From positions 1-64,000 of the forward strand of contig CANJQC010000007.1 in the NCBI GenBank assembly GCA_947476295.1: a DNA stretch of 64,000 bases, written 5' to 3'. Of this stretch, positions 8,491 to 17,155 are shown piece by piece; positions within the stretch are counted from its first letter, which is position 1, and every line of letters begins with the position of its first letter. The translations under genes and the position numbers were made by a program. Under the pieces are notes generated by a model, which saw only the letters and a list, made by a program, of their open reading frames with translations, had not been told where the DNA came from and searched no databases. The stretch is from Planctomycetaceae bacterium (GTDB lineage: Bacteria > Planctomycetota > Planctomycetia > Planctomycetales > Planctomycetaceae).

Positions 8491-9420
8491 TTAATTCAGG
8501 GTCATCGATTTCAGAAATGGAAACTGGTCCGGATTCTGGATTCCGTCGGCGGAAATGCCTTCGGCATACCAAGCGGGATTATCCTGAAACAGCCGTCGGT
8601 TGGATTGTGATGTAAAGAAGAACAGGCGTCCTTTGTAGAAGGCTCCCAGTTCGATCGCACCGGTTTCAGCACGGCGTTCGCGCTGAAGTTCCACCGGGTC
8701 GCAGCCGTGAAGGCCGGGAATGAACTGATCAGCACTGGCGAAGAACAGTTCTCGTTCCTCAGCCGACTGGAAGAAATAGTCCACTCCGTCGTAAGAGCCG
8801 ACAAATTCTTCGCTGCCCTTCAACCATTTTTTGTCACGCATCATCGCGACCGGACAAAATCCACCAAGCCCGACAACCTTGCCATCGCGCATGACGAGGA
8901 GGCATCGACGCAGGCTTTCGTCCAGCTCCTGAGTTGGTTTCACGTCCTGATCGGTTCCGTTGCTGGCACCAGACTTATCCAGGCGAGCGGTGTATTCTGC
9001 GAGTGTGGCACTGCCTGCGTACCTCGCGAGTTCCTGGCCATCGGATCCGATGATGACTTCTGTCGGCAGTGACGAAATACCATACTTCGCGATCAGCTCC
9101 GGGTCGCGATCCGCGTCAATGCGCACGCCGATCACAGTGTTGCCCAGATGCTTGACCACGTCCTGTTGACTTAGTACGGCAGAATCCATTTGCCGACACG
9201 CTCCGCACCACACGGCTTCAAAGTGAAGCACAATCGGTACGTTCTTTTCTATCGATAGTTTTTTTGCCTCTTCAAATGAATCCAGCCATTTTCCGGATGA
9301 GGCATCCATTGCATCGGCCACAGTCTGTGATAGTTCAGAATTATTCGGGTCAGCAGAATTCGGGTCCATCGCAGCAAGCGATAACGAAACAGAAAACAGT
9401 ACCATCGCACTCACGGAAAT
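8491..9420 (-). CDS. exported thioredoxin-fold protein with two YHS-like modules
   Basis: The protein is about 309 aa from ATG 9420 (MISVSAMVLFSVSLSLAA is a signal peptide; GAAAGG lies about 9 bases upstream). The open frame extends to 9555 but without a plausible start. Residues about 45-155 form a thioredoxin domain with WCGAC and the cis-Pro segment SLPTEV, so it is likely a periplasmic thiol-disulfide protein. The C-terminal ~130 residues contain two copies of a YHS-like pattern: GFCPV...YDGVDYFFQSAEERELF and GCDPV...YKGRLFFFTSQSNRRLF. YHS modules are linked to metal or heavy-metal proteins, so a redox/metal role is possible. The exact substrate is unknown. Confidence 0.82.
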   Translation of the reverse strand: MSVSAMVLFSVSLSLAAMDPNSADPNNSELSQTVADAMDASSGKWLDSFEEAKKLSIEKNVPIVLHFEAVWCGACRQMDSAVLSQQDVVKHLGNTVIGVRIDADRDPELIAKYGISSLPTEVIIGSDGQELARYAGSATLAEYTARLDKSGASNGTDQDVKPTQELDESLRRCLLVMRDGKVVGLGGFCPVAMMRDKKWLKGSEEFVGSYDGVDYFFQSAEERELFFASADQFIPGLHGCDPVELQRERRAETGAIELGAFYKGRLFFFTSQSNRRLFQDNPAWYAEGISADGIQNPDQFPFLKSMTLN

Positions 9421-9606
9421 CATCCGCAGCATCCTTTCAGAACAGAGAAAGATCGCGGCACTTTCATCCGGAAAGACTCCGCGATTTTTATGGGATAAAA
9501 TCGATCCCCCGCTGGTATCGCGGCGACATCCTGTCGCAGCGTCCAGTGTTGGCAAGCGGGGACCTGCTTCGATCGCCGCATGACTGTGTTTCTGTGGACT
9601 ACACAG

Positions 9607-10215
9607 CTACTTCAGAATCCCGGATTTAGTGAGATACGCGATGACTTCCTTCGCGAGTTCCTCAATGCCCTTATTGTCAGAATCTAGGGTAAGCTCTGCT
9701 TTTTCCGGTGCTTCATAAGGAGCGCTGATACCGGTGAAATTCTTGATTTCGCCGGCTCGTGCCTTCTTGTAAAGTCCCTTGGGGTCACGAGATTCGCACG
9801 TCTCAAGACTGGCTTCGACCATGATCTCGATGAATTCTCCCTGCGGCATCAGTCCTCGAACCAAATCGCGGTCGGCCTTGTAAGGAGAAATGAATGCGGT
9901 GGAAACGATCGTCGCTGCGTCGGCGAACAACTTTGCAACTTCACCAATTCGGCGGATATTTTCTGTCCGGTCTTCGGGTGAAAAACCAAGATTCTTGTTC
10001 AGCCCCATGCGGATGTTGTCGCCATCCAGCACAAAGGAATGCACACCTCGCTCGTGCAGGATCTGATCCACTGCGTTCGCGATCGTGCTTTTGCCACAAC
10101 CGCTCAGACCGGTGAACCATAGCACCGCTCCACGGTGTCCGTTCAGCTTCTGGCGGTCTTCGCGAGTGATGTTGTGAGCATGCCATGTAACGTTTGTCGC
10201 CTTCTGTTCAGCCAT
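9607..10215 (-). CDS. cysC: adenylylsulfate (APS) kinase
   Basis: CysC phosphorylates APS to PAPS with ATP. The 202-aa protein starts at ATG 10215 (MAEQKATNVTWHAH, a typical CysC N-terminus). GAAGG abuts the ATG and GGAG lies further up; the longer frame to 10383 is not homologous. I see the P-loop GLSGCGKST, the DGDNIR substrate loop, NIRRIGEVAKLF, and ISPYKADRD followed by DPKGLYKKARAGEIKNFTGI, all hallmarks of the family. It stands alone, with no cysD/cysN or sat gene nearby. PAPS may feed sulfate assimilation or sulfation of polysaccharide. It diverges from the HEAT-repeat gene. Confidence 0.95.
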   Translation of the reverse strand: MAEQKATNVTWHAHNITREDRQKLNGHRGAVLWFTGLSGCGKSTIANAVDQILHERGVHSFVLDGDNIRMGLNKNLGFSPEDRTENIRRIGEVAKLFADAATIVSTAFISPYKADRDLVRGLMPQGEFIEIMVEASLETCESRDPKGLYKKARAGEIKNFTGISAPYEAPEKAELTLDSDNKGIEELAKEVIAYLTKSGILK

Positions 10216-10679
10216 CCTTCGTATGTCTCCAGAAAATTTCAATTCAGAATTGGATAAATCCGGCCAGCGATTCCAGACTGCCTGCCGCAGTCCGGGCGAA
10301 CCCGACCATCGGGCTTTCAATTGATTCAGCAACTTGCCGATCACAAACTGGTGATCCCAACCGTTCGCCCGCTGCTCAGTCAATAAAACAGGTCAGTTAT
10401 TCACTTGACTCTGCCGGTCACCTGAACTGCGAGGCTGGGGATCATAGGGAAGCCCAATCGGCTCGCAAATCAATCGGGCACACCCTAGGGGAGTCTGTTT
10501 GCGAATTCTCAACACTCGCAGAGAACGCCGTGAATGTGGGTTGACGGCTATTTCTGGGTTACTTGCGAAATTTGCATGTTTCTCGAATGCCGGGCTTTTT
10601 TGGAAACGCCTGCATTTCAGCGAGGACGCACTTATTATGCGGCAGCGACTGGATTTACTGTAATGATCGAGACCACGAA
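10216..10679. other. divergent intergenic region
   Basis: This 460-base stretch between divergent cysC and the HEAT-repeat gene should carry promoters for both. I see no ORF with coding character. A CAGGT...ACCTG partial inverted repeat lies at about 10390-10425 and a TTGACG hexamer near 10541, without a convincing -10 partner. Confidence 0.4.
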
Positions 10680-11828
10680 ATGGCATCTGAATCTGATCCT
10701 TCGACCTTAGAGTCCACTACTGCATCCTCGGGATTTCGCCACGAAGAGCTGCCGCCCGTGACGCCACCTTCGGCAGGATTCATTGTACAGTTGTTCCTAA
10801 TTCCGGCGATGATCGTGCTGGCCGTGGTCGCTGTCTGGGCGCTGTTCGGGAAGCTGGCAGACTCAGACAATGACTGGAAACAACTTGCCACGGAACTCGG
10901 CAGCAGCAACGAACACCGCCGCTGGCGCGCTGCGATGGGGTTGGCTCAATTGCTGCGTAATGAAGAAATCTCGCCTACAAAGGATCCTGAGCCGCTGGCG
11001 AAAAACCCCGTTGTGGTGGATTCGCTCACAAAACTGCTCAGTGAATCACTAGCTTCAACCACGACAACGGACGAAGACATCACGCATCAGGAATTTCTCG
11101 CCCGAACCCTAGGAGCCCTCGACGCAGATGAGAAGACGCTGCCGGTGCTGGCTGAGGGCGTGAAAGATTCTCACAATATTGAAGTCCGCAAGAGTTCGCT
11201 TATGTCAATCGCGGCGATTGCCGGTCGCCATTTCGACGATGCGACGGGATACTCTGCGGCCGTCGCTGCGGGTTCAATTGCTCCACCGCTGTCCGACCGC
11301 AAGTTGCCACTGATCGCCTCGACAATTTCCGACGCCGCTGTACTCGAACAACTTCGGCGTTCGGCTCAGGATCCGGAGCCGGTTGTGCGGCATCTTTCTG
11401 GATATGCGTTAGCGAACGTCAGCGGGCCCGATTCCCTGGAACAGCTTCGTGTGATGCTGACAGACGGCAATCGCCTGGCGCAGGCCAATGCCGCGATCGG
11501 TCTGGCTCGCAATGGTTCCACAGATGGTGTCCCGGCATTGATTCAACTTCTGACAACTTCGCTTAAGCCGTTTGAGTATCAACCTGATTCAGCCGTGAAA
11601 GAAGAATCGACGCCCGAAACAATTCGACAGGCGGAAGCGCGGCATCAGATTGAAGAATCGCAAGTCGCCCGCAATTGCCTCAAAGCTACAGCCGACCTCT
11701 GGCCGCAGATCGATGCGGAGAATCGCGTCACGCTGGTCGCCGTGATCAGCCAGATAGAGCAAAAATTCTTCGCTTCAGACGTGCAACTGCAAGCTGGCGA
11801 TATGCTGAAGACGATTGGCCGGCCGTGA
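10680..11828 (+). CDS. membrane-anchored HEAT-repeat protein
   Basis: The protein has 382 aa from ATG 10680. The open frame extends to 10563, but the upstream part looks non-coding and a GAGACC lies before this ATG. Residues about 33-60 are one transmembrane segment (FIVQLFLIPAMIVLAVVAVWALF). The rest is alpha-helical with HEAT-like repeats, for example RRWRAAMGLAQLLRNEE, VVRHLSGYALANVSG and RLAQANAAIGLARNG. It is probably a scaffold or protein-binding membrane protein. Its TGA overlaps the GTG of the DUF456 gene by four bases (GTGA), so the two are translationally coupled. Confidence 0.85.
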   Translation: MASESDPSTLESTTASSGFRHEELPPVTPPSAGFIVQLFLIPAMIVLAVVAVWALFGKLADSDNDWKQLATELGSSNEHRRWRAAMGLAQLLRNEEISPTKDPEPLAKNPVVVDSLTKLLSESLASTTTTDEDITHQEFLARTLGALDADEKTLPVLAEGVKDSHNIEVRKSSLMSIAAIAGRHFDDATGYSAAVAAGSIAPPLSDRKLPLIASTISDAAVLEQLRRSAQDPEPVVRHLSGYALANVSGPDSLEQLRVMLTDGNRLAQANAAIGLARNGSTDGVPALIQLLTTSLKPFEYQPDSAVKEESTPETIRQAEARHQIEESQVARNCLKATADLWPQIDAENRVTLVAVISQIEQKFFASDVQLQAGDMLKTIGRP

Positions 11829-12355
11829 TAAGTTACTGGCTATGGGTCAGTTTGCTGATTTCGTTGAATACGGTCGCGTTGTTGAGCAACCTTTTCCTGC
11901 TGCCCGGCAACTGGTTCATGACGGGGCTGCTTTGCGTCTTTCTGATTGCATCCGATTTTGGACATGGCCCGACATGGATGGTCGTCATCATCTGCGCGGG
12001 ACTTGCCGGACTGGGCGAGGTTCTGGAACTCGTAATGGGTTCTGCCAAAGCCGCTAAAAAAGGTGCCAGTCGCCGTGCGCTGGCGATTTCGATGGCATTG
12101 TCGTTCGTCTGCAGCATTGCAGGAACATTCGTCGTGCCGATTCCCGTCGTGGGCAGTGTGATCGGTGCCATTCTGGGAGCGGCCATCGGTGCGTTTGTCG
12201 GAGCCTGGCTGGGGGAAGCCTGGAAAGGTACCGACCACACCTTTCGCACAGAAATCGGCACTGCTGCCATGAATGGTCGCTTACTCGGAATGCTGGCCAA
12301 AGGCGTCGTCGGTGTCGCGATTTTCGTCGTGCAACTCGTGAGCTTCTGGCTGTAG
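11825..12355 (+). CDS. DUF456 family membrane protein
   Basis: This 176-aa integral membrane protein starts at GTG 11825, overlapping the stop of the HEAT-repeat gene (GTGA). The frame is open upstream but only in the shadow of that gene. DUF456 features are visible: LLPGNWFMTGLLCVFL near the N-terminus, LAGLGEVLELVMGSAKAAKKGASRRA in the centre, and the Gly/Ala-rich segment VVGSVIGAILGAAIGAFVGAWLGE. Four to five membrane segments are expected. The molecular role of the family is not established. The coupling suggests it forms a complex with the HEAT-repeat protein. Confidence 0.9.
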   Translation: MISYWLWVSLLISLNTVALLSNLFLLPGNWFMTGLLCVFLIASDFGHGPTWMVVIICAGLAGLGEVLELVMGSAKAAKKGASRRALAISMALSFVCSIAGTFVVPIPVVGSVIGAILGAAIGAFVGAWLGEAWKGTDHTFRTEIGTAAMNGRLLGMLAKGVVGVAIFVVQLVSFWL

Positions 12356-12477
12356 CTTCGCCTGCTTCTCTGAAGCATGTTGTCGTTGAGTGAGCGTGAG
12401 TGGCTCCCGCTGCGTCGCTTGATGCGTTACAATCAGTCGAATCAGGCGGCGGCGGGCAAATTGGTCTTACCCACAAG

Positions 12478-12528
12478 AACCCGACGCGCCAGCGAGGAAA
12501 CAGAAGTCCGTGCCTCGCGCGTCGGGTT
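12478..12528. repeat. inverted repeat, AACCCGACGCG family
   Basis: AACCCGACGCGCCAGCGAGG at 12478-12497 is followed 15 bases later by CCTCGCGCGTCGGGTT (12513-12528). The outer 11 bases are perfectly complementary, with CGAGG/CCTCG extending the pairing imperfectly. It resembles repeats I know from planctomycete intergenic regions. It could act as a terminator for the DUF456 gene. Confidence 0.6.
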
Positions 12529-12593
12529 GGTATATTGTTGTTCCGCTGCTGCCTTAGAATCTTGACATGTGTCAGCTGATGCGTTTTTGTGTT

Positions 12594-12609
12594 TACGCGG
12601 CGCCGCGTA
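12594..12609. promoter_or_regulatory. 16-bp perfect palindrome before the Zn-ribbon/Arg-rich gene
   Basis: TACGCGGCGCCGCGTA is a perfect palindrome 18 bases upstream of the start codon, followed by a very strong ribosome binding site (GGAAGGAGG). A TTGACA at 12562-12567 could be the -35 box. This arrangement suits an operator or an mRNA hairpin in the leader. Confidence 0.4.
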
Positions 12610-12627
12610 TAACATGCGGAAGGAGGC

Positions 12628-13485
12628 ATGATGAAGGGGCCGGCCTTACATTACGATCTGCGAGTCCTGCGGGTCTTTTGCTGTGATGCGTGCGGACGTC
12701 GGGTACAGACGCCTGGACATGTGACGTCGCATACTTGTCTGTGCAGCGATCCGCCGAAGTTTATGCGACCGCTGGATCGGCCTCGGACGGTGTCACCCGA
12801 CGTCAGCAGCTTTATCAGTCCTGCTGACCCAGCGGACTTGGTTGAAGATGTCGAGATCGAAGAAACACCTTACGTGCTGCACGTTCCGGTGAAGCCACCA
12901 CCACCGGCGAGATTCGCCAATCGTCGCAAACTATACGACGACTCTGCTGCCGAAGATCAACCGGAATTTGGCGAAGGTATCGTTCCAGACGCATCCAGCG
13001 AAGCGAATTCCCGTGTCGAACTAACCAACGAAGTTCCGCAGAATACCGGCAACGACAGTACAGTCGAGCCATCCGAGACCGTCGCTGGGGATACGGGGCG
13101 TCCTCGCAGGCGACGCCGTGGTCGTGGTGGCTCGAAGGACGGAGATAGACCGCCGGGCAGCGCGGCGGTAACTCATGGAGGTCGGCTTGGTGGAGTCCAG
13201 CAGAACGCCGCGAAAACCACTGGTTCTGAATCCTTGATCCCGAATCCTGAATCCTCGTCCAACAGAGCCCGGCACAGTGCCGCCAAGACCACCGGCGAAG
13301 CGAAGGTCAATGCGACGGCAAACGCAGACGAATCGAGCGAAGCCTCGGAGGGTGATGACGATTCCGCAACGACCGGCGATTCTTTGCCTGAACAATTATC
13401 GCCTGAACAAGGCGAAGAGCGTCGTCGTCGGTCACGTCGGCGCGGACGACGTCGGGGGCCTCGACCGGAAAGCGGCGGTGTGTGA
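12628..13485 (+). CDS. hypothetical protein, N-terminal Cys motif and Arg-rich tail
   Basis: This 285-aa protein is preceded by AAGGAGG. The first ATG (12628) is very close to it, so ATG 12631 may be used. The N-terminus has CCDACGRR...HTCLC, a CxxC...CxC arrangement that could bind zinc. The middle is Pro/Glu/Asp-rich. Two Arg-rich tracts follow: RPRRRRRGRGGSK near residue 155 and ERRRRSRRRGRRRGPRP at the end, separated by a low-complexity acidic Ser/Thr stretch. The short phrase AAKTTG occurs twice. The basic tails suggest nucleic-acid binding. I do not recognise the family; it appears lineage-specific. Confidence 0.75.
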   Translation: MMKGPALHYDLRVLRVFCCDACGRRVQTPGHVTSHTCLCSDPPKFMRPLDRPRTVSPDVSSFISPADPADLVEDVEIEETPYVLHVPVKPPPPARFANRRKLYDDSAAEDQPEFGEGIVPDASSEANSRVELTNEVPQNTGNDSTVEPSETVAGDTGRPRRRRRGRGGSKDGDRPPGSAAVTHGGRLGGVQQNAAKTTGSESLIPNPESSSNRARHSAAKTTGEAKVNATANADESSEASEGDDDSATTGDSLPEQLSPEQGEERRRRSRRRGRRRGPRPESGGV

Positions 13486-13743
13486 CCAGCAGCGAACCAT
13501 GTGACGAAACGTCGTCGGAGACACAATGTGCGGTAACACTCTCTTCAGCAGGCAGCTCCACCCACAAACCCCAATTCTCGGACGGACTCCTTGGCTGCGA
13601 CCAGCAATAATGCCAAGTTGTTAATTCGCTAAAATAGGCGATTTGCACAGGAGCAGTCTTTCCCAAGAGCGTAATTCAGGCAGTCTTGGAGGAATCAGTG
13701 TCCCCGGTTCGCTGGAATCGGCGGGGCTGATTGTGAATTTTTG

Positions 13744-13772
13744 TTGACATTCGGCACCGCAGACTCAAGAAT
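13744..13772 (+). promoter_or_regulatory. candidate sigma-70 promoter in the 13486-13967 gap
   Basis: TTGACA at 13744-13749, a 17-base spacer, then AAGAAT at 13767-13772 (weak -10). It lies about 195 bases upstream of the 103-aa gene. The rest of the 480-base gap shows no coding sequence that I can support. Confidence 0.35.
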
Positions 13773-13967
13773 CTGCCTCCGAATGGAATCGGAATAACTT
13801 GCTGCGGAATTTGGTCTTTGGGCTCCTCACCTTTCTGTCAAAAGAGCTGATTGCCGCGACAGACTGATGTGAGCAAATCCAGATCCAGCAGGCACTCTCT
13901 AGGGAAGGAGATCACTGAATGATGAACCGTTTTATGCAACCGGTCTGGCCCCCTCTGGAGCTTCTGA

Positions 13968-14279
13968 ATGACGTCTTATTATGTGGAAATGGAATCGGGA
14001 CTCGAATCTCTTTCAGAAATTGAGGGATATGAATTCCTCAGCGACCTGGACGCTGGATTTGAAGAAGAATTGCGATCGCTTGGCGTAGACCCAGCTGCCC
14101 CGACGGCCGCCAAGCCCGGTTCAGAAGAAAAAGTGATGATGCTCGCGGCTCGTTATGCCGCCGGGCTGCCCCTGTGGCATTCAGATGACTGCTACGATCA
14201 CGGTCCTGGCAGCGTCGGAAACCTGATCGTCGATGACGAATTGGCCGAAGAGAGCGTCGAAGTTTTCGACGTAGCCTGA
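13968..14279 (+). CDS. small acidic hypothetical protein, 103 aa
   Basis: ATG 13968 is preceded by GGAG seven bases upstream. The protein is strongly acidic (EMESGLESLSEIEGYEFLSDLDAGFEEEL at the N-terminus, VDDELAEESVEVFDVA at the end) and has no signal peptide or membrane segment. A central motif AARYAAGLPLWHSDDCYDHGPG is the most distinctive part. A textbook terminator follows 30 bases after the stop, so it is a monocistronic gene. I do not recognise the family. Confidence 0.75.
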   Translation: MTSYYVEMESGLESLSEIEGYEFLSDLDAGFEEELRSLGVDPAAPTAAKPGSEEKVMMLAARYAAGLPLWHSDDCYDHGPGSVGNLIVDDELAEESVEVFDVA

Positions 14280-14308
14280 TCAGGATTTTGCAATTCTGAG
14301 CAACGAGA

Positions 14309-14342
14309 AACGCCGCAGCATCATTCGCTGCGGCGTTTTTTT
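14309..14342 (+). terminator. rho-independent terminator
   Basis: Stem CGCCGCAGC / GCTGCGGCG with a 7-base loop is followed directly by TTTTTTT. It lies 30 bases after the 103-aa gene and is the clearest intrinsic terminator in the window. Confidence 0.92.
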
Positions 14343-14397
14343 GTCGGGGCCCCGTTTGCTGTCACCCACCCCGTGTCAGGCGACCGTTGTTGCCTGG

Positions 14398-14429
14398 AAG
14401 GACCATATAATGTCCTAAACTAGGTCCTT
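14398..14429 (+). promoter_or_regulatory. candidate -10 box between inverted repeats
   Basis: AAGGACC (14398-14404) and GGTCCTT (14423-14429) flank TATAAT (14406-14411). A TTGTTG at 14387 is the nearest -35-like hexamer but at short spacing (13). This could be a repressed promoter for the HDOD-GGDEF gene starting at 14613. The remainder of the 14343-14612 gap shows nothing else. Confidence 0.35.
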
Positions 14430-14612
14430 CAGACCGCAGAACCGGTCATTGGGGCCCAATCAAGGCTTGGGCAATTACCCGAAGCCGGTCCTGAACTGCC
14501 GTCCTTGCCGCTCTTACTGAGCCAGGCTTGGCTGTCGAGATATCGCAACAGCTGTTGATTCGTTTGTCCCGAAACGATCCCAGTCGCAATGGCTGGATGC
14601 CGGAGGTTTATT

Positions 14613-16184
14613 GTGAAGATTTCCCTTGATTCCATCCTTGCGTCCGATCGTCTGCCAAGCCTTCCGGAAGTTGCCGCCCGAATTGTAGAAATCGCCCGCA
14701 ATCCGGAACCGGACTTCGATAGGATGATCGAAGCCATTCGCACCGATCCAGCGATCGCCGGACGTATCCTGAAGACGGCAAACTCCGCCCTGCTCGGAAT
14801 GCGCACCCGAGCTTCATCGATTGAAATGGCGGTACCGCGACTGGGTTCGACAATGGTGCGGACACTGGTCCTCAGCTTCTGTCTGGCAGAATACCAGAAC
14901 AAAAATTCGCTGAATCTGCGACCCTGGTATCAGCAAATCTGGCGTGAATCTCTCGTGCAGGCAGCCACCGCTGAGATGCTGGCCGAACGTCAGCCACAGC
15001 GGATCGATCCCGCCAACTGGTTCCTGGCGGGACTGGTTCAGGACATCGGTCGCCTGGCATTGCTGCACGCATGCCGCGACGAGTATGTTGAAAACGTACT
15101 GGAAGTCGATGACGATCGTTCGCAGCGCCAGCGTGAAAAAGAATGGCTGGGCTTTACACATGTCGAGGTCGGTCTTGGACTGTGTCGTCGCTGGAATCTG
15201 GACCCGGAAATCATCGACGCTATCGCCGTGCATCATGCGTCCGCTCATGGCATCGTACCGCTGAAATTCGTCTCCAGCGTTTCTTTGCCGGCAGCACTGA
15301 TCACCGCCTCGCTTGTGGCGGAGTATCTTGAAGAAGTCAGCCATAATCTGAACTGCAGCCGGGAACAGATCGAACGTCTGCTGATGCAGGTGTATGGGAT
15401 GCGACCAAACGATATTTTTCGAATGCTGGGCGATGTTGATCAGCGTGTCAGTGAATTGAGTGCCGCGTTCGGAATCGACGTGGGTCACGCGCCGGAACTG
15501 GGAATCATTCTGACGGAAGCTCAACGACTGCTGGCGGAGATTGCTGTCGCCAGTCAACTGCGACTTGTCAATGCACATGCGTCAGTCGGGCGTGCCGAAC
15601 GCATCCGTATGGCTGCTGAGGAACAGATCGAATCGCTGCAACACACGGTCTGGCGTGATCATCTGACCGGAGCATTCAATCGCGCGTGGCTGGGCCCTGC
15701 TCTCAATGCCACGATTCAGCAGGCTCATGAACACAGCGTTCCGCTCGGACTGATGTTTGCCGATATTGATCAATTCAAATCAATCAACGACGCGCAGGGC
15801 CATTCTGCAGGAGACCTTTTGCTTCAGAAAGTGGCGGGCATTCTCAGAGAGTGTGTTCGTCTGACGGATTCCGTGGTGCGGTATGGCGGAGATGAATTTG
15901 TAATCTTGCTCAAAGACGTGAACGTTGACATGCTGACGCTGATTGCCGACAAAATTCTTGGTCGTATCCGCACCGAACTGTCCTCGACGGAACCCGTCCA
16001 AACTATCACCTGCAGCCTTGGTGCCGTGCTCTACGTGCCACAGGAATCCGCTGCCGTTCGGTGTGAAGCCCTGATTAAAGAAGCTGACCTCGCTATGTAC
16101 GAAGCCAAACGTCGCGGCGGCGACCGTGTGTACGTGGCGACCTGTGAAGCTGGCAAATGGGAGTTGGCAGCGGCAGGTGGTTAG
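14613..16184 (+). CDS. HDOD-GGDEF signalling protein (diguanylate cyclase)
   Basis: The protein has 523 aa from GTG 14613, chosen because GGAGG lies seven bases upstream; an ATG at 14589 lacks such a site. Residues about 5-205 are an HDOD domain (LPSLPEVAARIVEIARNPE, IAGRILKTANSALLG), followed by a helical linker. The GGDEF domain (about 345-515) has RDHLTGAFNRAWL, FADIDQFKSIND, and an intact YGGDEF near residue 424, so it should make cyclic di-GMP from two GTP. RLTD sits five residues before GGDEF, the usual inhibitory I-site, implying product feedback. It is cytoplasmic. The signal sensed by the HDOD part is unknown. Confidence 0.93.
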   Translation: MKISLDSILASDRLPSLPEVAARIVEIARNPEPDFDRMIEAIRTDPAIAGRILKTANSALLGMRTRASSIEMAVPRLGSTMVRTLVLSFCLAEYQNKNSLNLRPWYQQIWRESLVQAATAEMLAERQPQRIDPANWFLAGLVQDIGRLALLHACRDEYVENVLEVDDDRSQRQREKEWLGFTHVEVGLGLCRRWNLDPEIIDAIAVHHASAHGIVPLKFVSSVSLPAALITASLVAEYLEEVSHNLNCSREQIERLLMQVYGMRPNDIFRMLGDVDQRVSELSAAFGIDVGHAPELGIILTEAQRLLAEIAVASQLRLVNAHASVGRAERIRMAAEEQIESLQHTVWRDHLTGAFNRAWLGPALNATIQQAHEHSVPLGLMFADIDQFKSINDAQGHSAGDLLLQKVAGILRECVRLTDSVVRYGGDEFVILLKDVNVDMLTLIADKILGRIRTELSSTEPVQTITCSLGAVLYVPQESAAVRCEALIKEADLAMYEAKRRGGDRVYVATCEAGKWELAAAGG

Positions 16185-16485
16185 TCCGCGCGGGCGTCAG
16201 GTTAGGACCATTCGGACCGGTTCCACGAACGTGGAACGTGGTAAGTTGGCAGACGGTCCAACTCATCGACTACACCGGCGTTATCTAGGCTAGGTCGTTG
16301 CAGGATTCTTCGATCAAAAAAACATTCGCAGAAGCCGAAGAGGCGATCCAATAGAGATTGGCGAACAGGACTTCCGGAACAGGCCGTTTTCGAAAGGCAT
16401 TGCATTCGGCCACTCGAAATGCGAGAGTTCCGACTTCCTTTGACGGCATGGCACCCGATCTCAGACTCTATTGGAGATTTATAGA
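16185..16485. other. intergenic region with a small palindrome
   Basis: This 300-base gap has no convincing ORF. TTCCACGAACGTGGAA (about 16219-16234) is a near-perfect palindrome. The likely ribosome binding site of the next gene, GGAG, is at 16473-16476. Confidence 0.35.
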
Positions 16486-16938
16486 ATGATTGTTGACAGA
16501 CTCGATAACGCAGCCCTCTACTTCGGACTCGGCGAACGCATCACAACGGCGCTTCGCTATCTGACAGACAATGACTGTACGACGTTGCCGGTTGGCAAAA
16601 TTCCCATTCGGGGCGAACAGATTTTTGTGCTCGTGCAGGACAACACAACCAAACCTCGTGATCAGGGAGTCTGGGAAGCGCACCGCAGGTACATTGATGT
16701 GCAGTTTGTTGCTGCTGGTATTGAGGAGATGGGTTATGCGAACATCGGGACGCTGACCGTCAGGACTCCGTACGATGAGAAAGCCGATTACGCACTGTTC
16801 GATGGCACTGGCAGCTTCGTGACAGTCCCTGCCGGGAGCTTTACGATTTTCTTTCCCGAAGACGGCCATATTCCCGGCTCCGCAGTGGATGGAGCCCCGA
16901 CCGCTGTTCGAAAGGTGGTCGTGAAAGTCGCCGTGTAA
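16486..16938 (+). CDS. YhcH/YjgK/YiaL (DUF386) family protein
   Basis: The 150-aa protein starts at ATG 16486 with GGAG about nine bases upstream; the frame is open back to 16471. Family features are EAHRRYIDVQFV near residue 63 and PEDGHIPG near residue 120, whose His and Glu residues line a metal-containing cupin-like pocket in known structures. Relatives include the EbgC-type and NanQ (YhcH) proteins, which are linked to galactosides or sialic acid anomers. The sialidase-like genes in this window make a sugar-anomer role attractive, but they are not adjacent. It probably acts in the cytoplasm. Confidence 0.85.
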   Translation: MIVDRLDNAALYFGLGERITTALRYLTDNDCTTLPVGKIPIRGEQIFVLVQDNTTKPRDQGVWEAHRRYIDVQFVAAGIEEMGYANIGTLTVRTPYDEKADYALFDGTGSFVTVPAGSFTIFFPEDGHIPGSAVDGAPTAVRKVVVKVAV

Positions 16939-16989
16939 GCTGGACGTCACCACATATACTCACTCCATGTGGTCATGACTAAGAAAATT

Positions 16990-17059
16990 GGCGAGCGGCA
17001 TGCGTCAGCTTGCCGGTACAAAAACGAGGTACCGAAGGGCTCACGCCGCTCCGCTCGCC
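16990..17059. repeat. inverted repeat GGCGAGCGG / CCGCTCGCC
   Basis: Nine-base perfect arms at 16990-16998 and 17051-17059, with inner partial pairing (GGTACAAAA...GGTACC region). It lies between the YhcH-type gene and the MFS gene and looks like a dispersed REP-type element. Confidence 0.6.
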
Positions 17060-17155
17060 AGACTCATTTCTAACCTCGCGAAGTATAGTCCCCCTCTCCC
17101 CAGCCCCGGGGCACGAACCAGCAGACGCCCTTAAAAACTCGTGAAGAACGCCTAC

